This document shows, piece after piece, positions 22,852 to 33,501 of a DNA stretch of 64,000 nucleotides (position 1 is its first letter; every line of letters begins with the position of its first letter). The stretch is from contig JAFJTR010000031.1 of NCBI GenBank assembly GCA_022559985.1, forward strand, positions 124,001 through 188,000, written 5' to 3'. Position numbers and translations under genes: made by a program. The notes beneath the pieces were generated by a model, which searched no databases, was not told the DNA's origin, and saw only the letters and a list, made by a program, of their open reading frames with translations. The stretch is from Parastagonospora avenae f. sp. tritici 18332-5 (lineage: Eukaryota; Ascomycota; Dothideomycetes; Pleosporales; Phaeosphaeriaceae).

Positions 22852-23940
22852 GGAACCCCTTAAATCTGACAGTAATTCACTCTAAGAGTAGCCGTAGTAG
22901 CATTCTCCGTTCCGTGTTATTGCAGCTCTGAAAGCTACAAGCACTTGGTCACATACAGATAGCGCAGTGTACATATAATACAATGCATTGAAAAGACTAA
23001 AAAACTAAAGCTAAAGGAACTCGGGTACTTATGGCTCATGAGAGGCCCAGCACGGCCCGAGTGGCAAGCTGGATTGTGCTAATACGAAAAGATTCAACGC
23101 TGGGAATGAAGGCATACGCCTCCCACCGAAACCAAATGAAAATTAACCCCAAGAAAGCACTTTTCGGCGTGAGATCATGCTACTTGATGATCACCCCGTC
23201 ATCATCAAATCCGGACTCGTCGTCCGAGCCAGGCGCGCGTGGTCAATATGGCGATGGCGACATTGCGGTGCCGGGAAAAAGATGCTCTGAGGAGTAGGGC
23301 TTCTTTGGACGACGTATCGGTGAAGGTCTGTCAATCGGTTCTTTCTTCCCCACTGACTTCCTAACGCCGCTTGACTATTCCGGTGTCCACAGCACGGTTA
23401 GAAATTCGTGTTAGTCCGCCCCTAGAGCAAATTCCTGGATCTGGACTTGTCCGTCGACGCGCGCGTTGCAGCATCCTTTGCGGGCCTTTTACGACAAACT
23501 GTTCACGACCAGAAAGGTATTGTGGCTTGCCGCCGACGAAAGGCATGCCCGGGCAGGGCAGGTGGTCCTTGCTCTTATATCGTCAACTTTCACTCTAGGG
23601 TCTCTTGTGACTGCCCCTGCGAACTACAGCAAGGTCCTAGACCTTGAGCGAGACAGAGCCTTGCATCTGCTTAAAATGCTACCGTCTGTGTGCCGGTACC
23701 ATTGCTTTGTCGGTGTGGTCAGAGTCAAGCCTTTGAGCGCGGTCGCGATGGTCTTGAAGTCAATGTTACAACCAGGAGCCCCGCTGTTCCTCTCGGGATC
23801 CTTGATAATCTGCGGGTGCTGGGCGCGCAGGAGTCCTGGATATGGTTTGGTTTCGTCTTCGGCAAGGGGCGTTTGATGGTGTCGTCTTCGTCGGTCAAGA
23901 CGTGATGCACCGAAGCCTGTCGCCTGGTTGGACTGACCGA
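22852..23940. other. Gene-poor block between inverted promoter-like repeats
   Basis: About 1.1 kb with many overlapping open frames on both strands and no recognisable family. The minus-strand frames between 23624 and 23940 are the best candidates for the body of a broken gene whose start would be at 24142. Confidence 0.35.
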
Positions 23941-24142
23941 CCTCAGGCAGCGGCAAGATTCGTGTCCGTTTTTCATATGCGCGGAGTAATCTAATCGTCT
24001 TTAGGAGCACACATATAAATTTAAAGGGGAGCCTGAAAATATGCACAACTATAAGATACTCTTGTATAGCAATCCAAAAGTTTTTGAGAATATACAGGCT
24101 ACTTAAACCTCTTGTCAGATTGTATAATGAGATGGTAGTCAT
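23624..24142 (-). pseudogene. Possible broken gene, start at 24142 interrupted by a MITE
   Basis: ATG at 24142 (MTTISLYNLTRG) follows directly after promoter-like repeat copy B. After about 12 codons the frame enters a family-1 MITE copy (about 23941-24110) and reads through it to a stop at 23624, so the 172-residue open frame is a chimera of gene and MITE. The downstream part (residues about 70-172) has no family I know. I infer an insertion that disrupted a small gene; I cannot name the gene. Confidence 0.35.
23941..24110. mobile_element. MITE-like element, family 1, copy 4 (truncated)
   Basis: The left end CTCAGGCAGCGGCAAGATTCG matches the termini of the copy at 7078. Interior words agtaatctaatcg, gagcctgaaaatatg, gtttttgagaatatacaggctac match the copy at 4918. 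The last about 50-60 bases with the second terminus are missing. Confidence 0.6.
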
Positions 24143-24145
24143 GTA

Positions 24146-24304
24146 ATGTTGATGATGTTGATCATTGAAGTGATTATTTTCTGGTCTGATCTATGAACAG
24201 GTGGCTTTTATCCCCCGCCCTTATGCGACCAGCTGCGCGGTCCATTCCATGCAGTTCCATTCCAGCCGAGCCTGTGTTACGGCCAGCCTTGCTCATATCT
24301 GACA
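24146..24304 (-). repeat. Inverted promoter-like repeat, copy B
   Basis: Reverse copy of 22686-22851, diverged but easily aligned by eye. It carries the same gcgggggataaaa word and ends a few bases before an ATG at 24142, so this copy is placed like a real promoter. Confidence 0.7.
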
Positions 24305-24535
24305 CCTCTCCTCGTCGGGTGAGAGCGGTTAGGAAGTTGCTGGCGCCTAGTGATCTAATGTAACCACGTCGATGAAGTCACATGATATTCTATTGTAGCA
24401 GGCACTGCCCGGTAGGCAAGTGCACTTACCTCTGAGCTGAGAGCTCCTGTACACAAACATCTCAACACAAGAACAGATAGCAATACAAGCGTTAATCCGC
24501 AGCACCTAATACTAGACTACTACCGCAGTTACATC
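24305..24535. other. Intergenic between repeat copy B and family-2 MITE
   Basis: About 230 bases; nothing recognised. Confidence 0.3.
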
Positions 24536-24704
24536 TAACGTCACCAGGTCTGGATTTCATGCGCGCTATGCCTTGTGGCCTAAACTATCTGATGATAAGC
24601 TATTGAGTCTATTCAGGCGTGCATATTAGATGGCAGCTACTCTATAATAGTAACCTGAGTTCAAACAGAACGCGCACGAATTATAGCATCACCTGGTGAC
24701 GTTA
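24536..24704. mobile_element. MITE-like element, family 2, short copy
   Basis: A perfect 13-base inverted repeat TAACGTCACCAGG bounds the unit, followed inward on the left by TCTGGATTTCATGCGCGC and on the right (reverse) by TGATGCTATAATTCGTGCGCG. Interior words (cctgaatagactcaatagctt in reverse) match the copies at 30024 and 46544. At about 157 bases between the CACC ends it is shorter than the 217-base copy at 30024. ACGT on both sides may be a target duplication. Confidence 0.7.
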
Positions 24705-24910
24705 AGCTATGTGATTACATCATCGCAAGTTCACCATTCTGCACTATTTCGCAACTGAGATGCCTCAAATACTAAACAACAACCACGACGACCATAAAGA
24801 AGACAATGCGTACAGTATAGCACAACCGAGTCGAGGCCCAGCGAAAGCCAGAGCGAAGGAATATAGGCGATGAGAATCTTCCGTCGCACCGGAATCAACC
24901 CTGAATCTCC

Positions 24911-26089
24911 TCACATCTCCATGCCCGGAAGTTTCGTCAGCCCTAGAATGCAACCGTCAGTAAAACCCTTCATACCATAACTAAGGCAAAACTTACACCC
25001 ATCCGTCTGCTCCCCGACAAAGTCCTTAACCGTACACTGATTCGCCACATTCATCTGTTGTTTCTTGATACTCCCACACCCATCATAAAAGCACTCGCTC
25101 TTATCCATCGCCTTCTGCAACGCATCTCCCTTCCACCCAAACATGTAATCCGCATGCGTCCCATACCCGGTAGGACTTCCCTCGAAGCTCCACACAAACG
25201 GATTCGCCCCGCCGCTCGGCCACATGCTGTTGAACTTACTCGTATCCCAGACAGTCTCGAACGTGACTTGCGGGACGCGCACGGGGTGTGTGGACGGGCA
25301 GGCGGGCGCGTTGGTGAAGCCTTCGGACGTTACGGTGTTGAACATGTGTGAGGCGTGGTCAGGGGAGTCGAGGTTTTTGCCGTCCCAGCAGCTGGATGAT
25401 GTTAGAAAGTACGGGAGATGGGGTTCAAGGGGGTTGGAAGGGGAGGAGGTTGGGATACATACGGCGGGAAGTGGTGCGTAGTGAATATCCCCCCACTACA
25501 CGGTTTCGTTGGCATGGTATTAGTGATCGTCCCGCGATTACCTCCGGACATGCATTGATAGCTCAATCCGGCGTGGTATTTGGTCGTCGCGCTTGGTGTT
25601 CCCACCGTCATGCGGAATCCCTAAAACCATCGTTAATCACCCCCCGCTTACCCTACTTGTGCTGCTACTCACAGGCGGAAAAGCCTTGACTTTCTGCTGT
25701 CCCAAATTATCCTTGCTCAGATCAAATTGCGTGTAATACACCGTCAGCCCACCTTGAGCGCCATTACTTCCACCCAGCAGAGGCTGGACGGGGATTGGTT
25801 GGACGCGGTGGTACGAGCCGTTAGTAGGATGCTTAAAGTACAGCGTCGCGGTCCAGTAGTTGGAGAAGTCGTCGGCCATCTGGCACGTGGTACACGTAGC
25901 CCGAGCCCCGACGTCGCCGTTCATGGTGGCATTGAAGGCGTTGCCGCCGACGATGTGATGCACATGGGCGGAGGGGAAGGAGCCGGGTTGGGCGGCGGGA
26001 TCCAGGCGTTGGAAGGTTAGGGTTGAGCAGGGGAAGCGGAGACCGGCTTGCACGGAAGAGATGAGCGCGAAGGCCGCGAGGGACTTCAT
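24911..26089 (-). CDS. Secreted DUF1996 protein
   Basis: Exons 25673-26089, 25463-25620, 24997-25391 and 24911-24942, giving 333 residues. DUF1996 proteins are secreted fungal proteins of unknown function, sometimes joined to WSC domains; none is present here. Residues 1-15 (MKSLAAFALISSVQA) form a signal peptide. Family landmarks are FQRLDPAAQPGSFPSAHVHHIVGGNAFN, TCTTC, the WTATLYFKHPTNGSYHRV block, CWDGKNLDSPDHASHM, and the end TDGWLTKLPGMEM. The last intron uses GTAAGT at 24996 so that the joined codon is TGG, giving DGW as in relatives. Cysteines are plentiful, as fits an extracellular protein. Confidence 0.9.
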
Positions 26090-26098
26090 CTTGAGGCC

Positions 26099-26140
26099 GG
26101 GGAGGGAGGTGATGGAGGTGATGGAGGTGATGGAGGATGA
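26099..26140. repeat. Short minisatellite upstream of the DUF1996 gene
   Basis: About four head-to-tail copies of a 9-base unit (ggaggtgat) lie some 10-50 bases upstream of the start codon, so they would sit in the 5' leader or core promoter. Confidence 0.7.
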
Positions 26141-27193
26141 AGATGGGATAGTGCTTCTTCCTGGTTCTTATGAGGTTGGCTTTGAGCCCCTCGCAGCATT
26201 GTAATTGTATGTTGCATGTCTTATCGCTCTCATATCAGACAGTTGTATGCCCCGGATGCGATGTAGCCAAGGAGCGAAGACTCCGATCAAGATTTCCTTG
26301 GTCTGCTGCACGTCGGCTCAAATTAATCTTCGCAAAGCTTAACCCGACCTCGTCCTACCCAATCATTTTATTAAGGCATGGCATAAAGACACCCCATTTG
26401 TGTGAACCTGCTGAGTTATGATACCGGGTGTGTTACGCATGTGACGACATATGTAGGTGGTATGTAAGTGAAGAGAGTGGTTAGATTAAATCGCCATAGA
26501 TTCCTGGGCCGGCAGTTGTCCAAGGCCGGCAGATACAACAATCGGTAGTTATCAGTGATTCTATGCTCGGATTTGTTGTTGTTCAATAGCGAAGCCCGCA
26601 AGTGCACATTGCCATATGCTTACCGTCAGCAGATGGTATATCCTCTGAGTTGCAGAAGGGCGCAATGGGGATCTGACGATAGCGAGGCATTACCAAATCA
26701 ATGCACGACATGCTGAAGTCACGAAATCCAAAGTTAACACCCTAATTCAATCGAGTTTTCTACGAGGTCATCACTTCTTAAAAATTATTCTGAAGATCTT
26801 ATTATGCTGTTAGGATCTTAGAGGCTAGTAGTAGGTTTTAATCTTAGCATGCGCTTAGGGCCTTAACATTGCCATGCAGTTAAGATACTGATATAGAAGA
26901 CAAGGACCTCAAAGTTCGAAAGGCTTAGCAAAACTCATACAAAGGCCTCATAAGGTGAATATTCAACTACTCTAGCTGCACGCCAAATGAGAAGGCGTAT
27001 AGCGTGGCTAACAGCGCGTAGTGCGGCCACTATAGACCTGGCGCCATATATGGAAGTATTGATGGATCGAGATCTTGTTACACCTGATCCCTTCCTAGCC
27101 TTTGTCCACATTTGTTTCAACCCGACATAGCAGATTGGTAATTATTGTATCCCAGTTCCTTGACCAGACCTTCGACACTGAGCTATCAGCCGA
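26141..27193. other. Intergenic, partly AT-rich
   Basis: About 1.05 kb between two minus-strand genes. The stretch 26750-26960 is AT-rich with loosely repeated words around ttaggatctta, compatible with an old RIP-affected repeat. No gene supported. Confidence 0.35.
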
Positions 27194-29481
27194 TCACCTA
27201 TACCACTCCCCGACAAGCGGCTCCCTCACTTCCTCTCTCGAGAAGCCGCAATGTCTGATACCATTCCTGGATCTCCCCATTTCGCCCCACTGCACCGCCG
27301 CAACCGCAGTATCGCCATCATCTTCATCAATCGGCTGGCACGCCGCAGATATCGCCGCACTGCAACTCCCTACAACCGGCATCCCCGTCTTAAACCTTAC
27401 AAACCCTGCAGTAATAATCGCGACCAAGAGCACGCCGCCAAAAACCACCCCAACAACCATCGGAAACAACGAATAACCAATCGAAACCCTCGTCGCCGGA
27501 TGATCGAGCTGCAGCTTCCATCCCTCCGGCTCATCCGTATCATAACTGTACGTCTGCACACTGACCAGGAAGAATGACTGCGAGACAATCCAGTGCAGAA
27601 AGCCGGAGATGAGCATAAACGGAATTGCGAGTCGGTAGGGCAATTGCAAGAAATACGTCGCTCGCTGCTTTCCCTGTGGTGCGTCGGAGACGCGCAGACC
27701 CTTGCGGTGCAGCATATATGACTCCCACTCCCGCGCCATGGCGAGCAGCGTCAGCAGGCCATTGTAGGAGAAATATACCCAAGAAAGGACGAGTTGGGGC
27801 GAGTTTGCAATCATGGCGTTGGCGATGAGGTCTTTTGCAGGGCCAGAGATCATAGTGCGGTCGTCGGGGGCGCTCCAGCCTAGGGACTTCATGATTGTAA
27901 GTGGAGTTGCGCTGGTGTTTACTTTTGCGGTCGTGAAGCCTAGGTTGAGAAGATATGTCGCGGCAGTGAGCATGATTGCGTATCTGAGTGCTGGTGTTAG
28001 CTCATATAGATTGAGGGGTTACAGAGACAGGTGTGCTCACAATAGGCAGGTTATCGCCCATCTGGTTTTGCTTGTGGAGATGTGTCGTCGTCGACGCGTT
28101 CCGGTGAACTCTTTGTGTCGCGTATCCCATCGCCATGACATGTTATTTGCTCGTCTTTCAAGTACGAGACACTGAGTTAGTAGGGGTTCTTCAGCTGATT
28201 GTTGCGTTCGATCCTTACCTTAGGTCATCCGATGATGCTAGACACATATTCTTGGTGGTCACTTCCGATCGATCAAGGAATGACGCAACAGTATCTCCAA
28301 CGTTCATGATTGGCGAGTGGTCTATCTTCTTCTGGCGTCCAAATAGCATGGTAACCATGCAAATTGCCTTGGCGGCATTGAGGAAGACCACAACGATCGC
28401 TAACGGTAGACTCAGCTGGAGCCTGCATCTCTCGGGTGGAGTCTCAACCAGACAATAGGACACCGGAACGCCCATAACTTTCCAAGCCTCCGGATTTTGC
28501 CAAATTTCCCTTGTTTCAGGCGAGGTATCGTAGCGGTCGCAGCTTTTGCCTTCGCAGATCCACTTCTGTGTGGTGTGAGGCCCATTGCCGCCCCAATTGA
28601 AGAATTCATCCAGCGTCGAATTATTTGTGACCAGCAACAGGCTGCCTTTCGTCTGGTATTGAACAGCGTACGACTCAATGCAGTCGTGATTTTCGAGCTT
28701 CTTGAGCTGCCCTTCAGCGTGGAGCTTTCTTAGCCTACTCAGGTCTGAACGCCAGTTATATTCGTTGTCGCGATTTGTATCCAGAGCAGGATTGAGCTTA
28801 ACATAGCCAATAGGTAAATCGGCGGTCTCCGCTCTACCTGGAACATAAAGTTCGGCAGAAGGATCGAGCTTCAATATTGACTCCTTCACGAGAATGGGGT
28901 AGTATTCGTTCGTTCCGGTTGAAGAAAAGACCACTGAATTGTAACTGGAGAATGTCAGTCATGAAGCCGGCCTCATTGTAGATAACCACTTACAAAAGAT
29001 GCAATGGTATCGTTGATAGGCCCAAGATAAGCCAGCGTATTTGACGGCTACGCGATACAGATCTGATGTTGCGTGGGCTGAGAACTCCAATGTCAAGCCA
29101 CGACTGTCGCTCGTGCGCCGCATCCAATTCTCGACGTGTGGGTGCCGATAGGCATTGCATACAGTAACTACTGGCGCTCAACAGAGTCATACTCATGGCG
29201 TTAATGAAAATATGTAGCACAGTACTGAGCTTGCTGACTTTGGCGCACTGGCCTTCGTGTAGAATTGGCTGGCCATCTCGCTCCCAACCTAGACGTCCAA
29301 GCACCCCGAGGCTCAGACAGATGTTGATTAGCAGGACCAGACAGGTCGACAAAGTGCAAGTCAGTACTCCAGCACGCCAGCCTTGGAATCGTTTTGGTTT
29401 CGCGGACGCCTTGGGCTCGAGGAAGGTCGCTGTTTCAAGCTTTTTCGTGTCGCCCGGCTCATGTTTCCAGTCGTTGGCCAT
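27194..29481 (-). CDS. DUF6536 membrane protein
   Basis: Exons 28994-29481, 28219-28944, 28041-28154 and 27194-27983, giving 705 residues. This is a fungal family of multi-pass membrane proteins of unknown function. An N-terminal RFQGWRAGVLTCTLSTCLVLLINICLSLG block opens with the family's W-R-x-G pattern and a membrane span. Then come NAMSMTLLSASSYCMQCLSAPTR, PIHLF-like (PLHLFYNSVVF), WICEG, LSLPLAIVVVFLNAAKAICM, and a C-terminal set of spans (NSPQLVLSWVYFSYNGLLT, LPYRLAIPFMLISGFLHWIVSQSFFLV). Exon junction frames all close. The third exon (114 bp) is Arg-rich (GTRRRRHISTSKTRW). Likely in the plasma or an internal membrane. Confidence 0.85.
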
Positions 29482-30023
29482 GGTGGCACAGTGCAGGAGG
29501 CGAATGCGGAAGTAGCATCGTAAAGAAGTTGTACCGTACCCCGGTATTATAAGTCCGTCAAGTTGTGAGGCGCCCGCTGCGGCGATCCTTCGGTTTCATG
29601 CCAGGGGTACAGGATCAGGCGTCCCGCCACAGCCTCATCTTAATCTCGTCGGCTCAGACCACAAAGACCCGAAGATTCTCGGAAAATGTATGAGAAAGTC
29701 ATATAGGAAGGGCCTTTTTTGCAGAACGTAAAGCGAGATTGCCATGCTGTAGGCCTTGAGTGAGAAGCTAATGGTATCGAGTCTAGTCTCTTACGGACCT
29801 CGATCATGATAATCTTACCAGGTCCAAGATCCATTAGTTTTTTGAACAATTCTCTGGAAACGCAAGAGGTAATTGTCTTTACGGCAGACTACCTACAAGG
29901 CGACATGGCTGTAGTTTAGAGTTACAGATTTCGAGTCTAGCCTCCGTTCGTTCCTGCCTCAGTACCGGTACCGGGTACGGTAACTATCGCGGTCCCCAGC
30001 GCTAAATATGGAAACATCAAAAG
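29482..30023. other. Intergenic, upstream of DUF6536 gene
   Basis: About 540 bases holding the DUF6536 promoter. No gene supported; a short minus frame at 29640-29849 has no recognisable content. Confidence 0.3.
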
Positions 30024-30240
30024 CACTAGGTCTAGCAATAATCCGTGCGCATTCTGTTTAAACTTAACCTACTAAAAAAGAGCAACTGTCATCTTATGTA
30101 TAAGCCTGAATAGACCCAGTAGCTAATTAGTACGTTGCGAAGAGCTGAAAAAACTTTGAAGTTAGATAGCTTAATTGAACAGCCCTTAGACGGTGCTCAG
30201 TTTATGAGGCAGCGCGCACGAATTATTGCTGCACTTGGTG
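30024..30240. mobile_element. MITE-like element, family 2, full copy
   Basis: 217 bases with inverted termini. The left end is CACTAGGTCTAGCAATAATC then CGTGCGC. The right end in reverse is CACCAAGTGCAGCAATAATT then CGTGCGC. It has no coding capacity. The left half aligns with 46901-47025 and, in reverse, with 46544-46703. Confidence 0.75.
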
Positions 30241-31104
30241 ATAGCGGCACCTGCCGGACGACTTCGCACCAACATGGGTAATCGGGGTTTCCCGCGACTC
30301 GACTTTATGAAACTCTTTCTCCATATCCGTAGAAGCTTGTATTGGATTCTGCTCGAAATGATAGTCGTCCCATTGTCAGCTTCGAATCGAATTTAAGTTT
30401 GCCAAACTGAGACATTCCTAGGACGACCTACGAACAGCAGATCAGTTCTCTTCGTATATATAAACAACTATGGCGATCTTGACGCAACGTCGTCTTTCAC
30501 ACGCCAGTGCACGATTAATTACAGCCGAATTAAGAACAAATTATGCTACGTACCCGCATTTTTCTGCACCTAGGTAGCATCGGCTCGTAGATCTTAGTTA
30601 CCGCTCACTTAACGTCTGAAGCAGCTTAAGTAAAACCAAACGTCGTCATAAAACTAAGCATGCGTATTTCATAGCGTGAACATGTCTTAGTTGTATGCAA
30701 AGAAAGTTTTTGGTCTGTTTTCTTCTTCGAAGTTGAACCCAAGACTGAAACAAAAGCGATCTTATGGTATATGAAGTACTTGCGGCCGTTGGACTATTCG
30801 TCACGTTAATCATGCTTAACAAAGGGTGTTGGCGGCCGTTGGTCTTAAGTCGAGGCTACATCAATAGCCCTTAGTTGGGGTTCCACATGACGGCTGGGTC
30901 AAGGTCACGGAACGACAAACAACAACCAATCCTAGCCTACCGACATGTTTCAGTCACGAAATCTTCATGACTGTAGAATTTAATGAAGTCCGCCCCTCAA
31001 GTTAGCTCGCACATGAGGTTCCGTGTAAAAATTGGAGTTTGTTTGCGCCTTAATGTGACCGATTGAGGAGGCTCTGCTCTCCCGTAGCTATGACTTGAGT
31101 TTGA
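30241..31104. other. Intergenic, AT-rich
   Basis: About 860 bases rich in stop codons in all frames. No gene supported. A word gcggccgttgg occurs twice (near 30783 and 30831). Confidence 0.35.
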
Positions 31105-31119
31105 ATGACTGGAATCTGG

Positions 31120-31310
31120 GGAAGTATAAATTCTGCTTCAGAAGTCGTGTATAAACTTCGTATTATACTTCACACAAAGCGTGTACATTACAAACACATT
31201 ACCCAACCAAACAAACAGCAAACTTTTCAACATGACGATCCGATCATCCGCCATTCCTCCATCTACTCCAGAAACCTTCGTGTAGGAAGTGTACAGCATT
31301 TTCTGTAAAA
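31120..31310 (+). promoter_or_regulatory. Orphan promoter and leader cut short by a MITE
   Basis: A TATA-like word (gaagtataaat, about 31121) is followed by a fungal-type CA-rich leader (cccaaccaaacaaacagcaa) and an ATG at 31232 that opens a 17-codon frame (MTIRSSAIPPST...). The frame stops at TAG just after, and a family-1 MITE starts about 70 bases on. It looks like the start of a lost gene. No gene body was found downstream. Confidence 0.35.
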
Positions 31311-31356
31311 CCAGAGCTAGGAGCGTAGTATATCGCAGAAGTTAAATCTGGATAGC

Positions 31357-31568
31357 CACCAGGCCTCGGCTTCCTGTCCGCCTTCACTAAACGAGAGGGG
31401 CAAAGAGACAACCTAGATGTATTCAAAATATTTTGCAAAGCTAGAGAAGACATCTTACAACACTGAATGTATACAGGCTTCTATATGAATTTATTAGTAC
31501 GCTTCTAAAGACTACTAGATTACTTCGCGCATGTGTAGAGCACACGCGAATTTTGCTGGAGCCTGGTG
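31357..31568. mobile_element. MITE-like element, family 1, copy 5
   Basis: 212 bases. The left end is CACCAGGCCTCGGCTTCCTG then TCCGCC. The right end in reverse is CACCAGGCTCCAGCAAAATT then CGCGTGTGC. Interior words (gatgtattcaaaat, gaagacatcttac, ttctaaagactactagatta) match copies at 7078 and 4918. Confidence 0.7.
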
Positions 31569-32002
31569 TGGTGGAACTTTCGAAAAGGAAAATTGCAAGC
31601 CTTTAGAGATTTGAATGAGTTCATCTGTCCGATGGATGATTAAGACGTCTCGATTCTGTGTTATACATTGCACTTCCCCAGCTCACGGCGCCCTGATGCA
31701 AAACGTATAAAAGGTAGCTAGAATCCTTTTTTTAAATCTACGCGTCCACTGAGTTGGATCCGTATGATACGGGATCGCTTCCTTTCGTTCGTCGTATGCT
31801 ATCCACGCTTGTCTTACCCCAAAGACGACTTCACTTCGGCTAGATGTAGAAGGTGACGAAGTACCTGTCATAGGCTACGAGAGCAGCGAGCGCTGAATTA
31901 CTTGTCATTCACCATGGTGGCACAACCAACGCGGGAACTTGATTCCCATCAGGGAGTCTCCCTCGATACCATGGGCGTCAGCATGGATGTATCATACATT
32001 GG
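31569..32002. other. Intergenic, MITE to MSW1 3' end
   Basis: About 430 bases with no supported gene; a 62-codon minus frame (31683-31871) has no recognisable content. Confidence 0.3.
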
Positions 32003-33315
32003 CTACCAACCCATGCCCATAGCACCCCGCACGCGCTTCATCGTCGCCTCAGCGATTTCTTCTGCCCGTCTCGCTCCGTCCTCGGCCTGCAGAACAAGCT
32101 CTTTCTGATCCCCACTCATTAATTCTCCATATCTTTCCCGAATATCTCGAATGCCCGCATCAACGGTGTCGGCAACCTTCTCCTTCAGGGCTCTCATGCT
32201 CAAATCTTTCAGATCGGATGCCAACTCTTCGGGCGAGGCGGCTATCGAGTCATCGAAGTGATATAATAAATCGATCAGGTTGGACACACCCGGTCTCTTC
32301 TCTGGATCATAGCTCACGCCCTCGACCGAGTCGGTAAGTGCTGTCCGTAGCTTGTTGTGTATCACGTCCTTAGAATCGGTGATGAGGATCCGACTCTTGG
32401 GCTTGGAATCGCTCTTGCTCATCTTCTTGGAAGGATCGGACAAGCTCATAACGCGCTTCGCGGGGCTTAGAAGTGTTTGCGGCACGGTCAACAAGGGTTC
32501 GGTTGACGAGTCGGAGAGGTACAAGTGGTTGAACCCGATCGCCAGCTCCCGTGTCAATTCCAAATGTTGAGCTTGGTCTTCGCCAACAGGCACGTGCGTG
32601 GTATTGTAGAGTAGAATGTCGGCTGCTTGGAGGACGGGATATGAGAAGAGGCCGAGCTTGAGGGCATCCTTGTTGCTTGAAGGTTCGAGTGGCGAGGCGT
32701 TCGCAGGTAGAGAGAGTTTACTCTTTATAAGCAACATCAGTATTGTTCTTGTATGAACTGGTGTTGACGTGTTTTGCCCACCTTCCATTGAGTCATTCGC
32801 GATAGATAACCCATACTTGCACCGCAACACAATATCCACATGAGTTCGGCATGTTGCTTGACGCTACTTTGCATGAAGATGATGCATCTCTTTGGATCTA
32901 ATCCCACTGCCAGTAGGCTAGCTACCATCTCTTTTCTCCGCCTTGCCAGCTGATTAGGGTCTTGTTTGATCGTGATGGCGTGCAGATCAACGATTGAAAA
33001 TAGTAGAGTAGTATCCGGAGAGGCATTGTCCTGAAGTCTCACCCATTGTCGCAAGGCACCCAAATAATTTCCCAGATGCGGTACGTCCGTGGGTTGTATG
33101 CCAGAAAATATCACCTGACGCTTTCCATCCGGGCTCTTTGGGGCAGAAACAGTCGACCCATATCGTAAGCAATTGTTGCAGATCCGGTTTTGAGACGATG
33201 CTGCCCTACGCAGCGTTTGGACGAGAGACATTGAAGTCGGAGAAATGTTCGCGTCGCGGTGCATAGCCACAAGAGGGCTAGCGCGACTTGGACTTGGGCC
33301 TTCGTCATTCGTCAT
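32003..33315 (-). CDS. MSW1: Tryptophanyl-tRNA synthetase, mitochondrial type
   Basis: Exons 32782-33315 and 32003-32722, giving 417 residues. It charges tRNA-Trp; the bacterial-like form and the N-terminal extension of about 65 residues, rich in Arg/Ser with few acids, point to the mitochondrion. Class I motifs are clear: FSGIQPTDVPHLGNYLGA with the HIGH-equivalent PHLGN at 79-83, and KKMSKSD at 277-283. Other family marks are SIVDLHAIT, PVGEDQAQHLELTRELA and FSYPVLQAADILLY. The single 59-bp intron falls after MTQWK. Start at 33315; an alternative internal ATG (MSLVQTLRRAASS) would leave a more classical targeting peptide. Divergent from the RVS161 gene with only about 190 bases between starts. 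Confidence 0.93.
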
Positions 33316-33501
33316 TGTGGCGCAGTAGTTGCGGCCCACCACCACCAACGACGCTCAACCGGCCGCATCCAGGAACACCCGCTTCCCTAAAACTCACGAA
33401 GCAGCCACGAAAGGCACGCGCGAGAGGATTGCTACTGTTTAATACCAAGACTAGGACATATTCACACACTCAGACTCTACCCCACATTCACCCCCGCAGC
33501 C

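Noticed and set aside
22384..24304. LTR retrotransposon made of the paired repeats
   Set aside because: The repeated modules are inverted, not direct, and no gag or pol reading is present between them.
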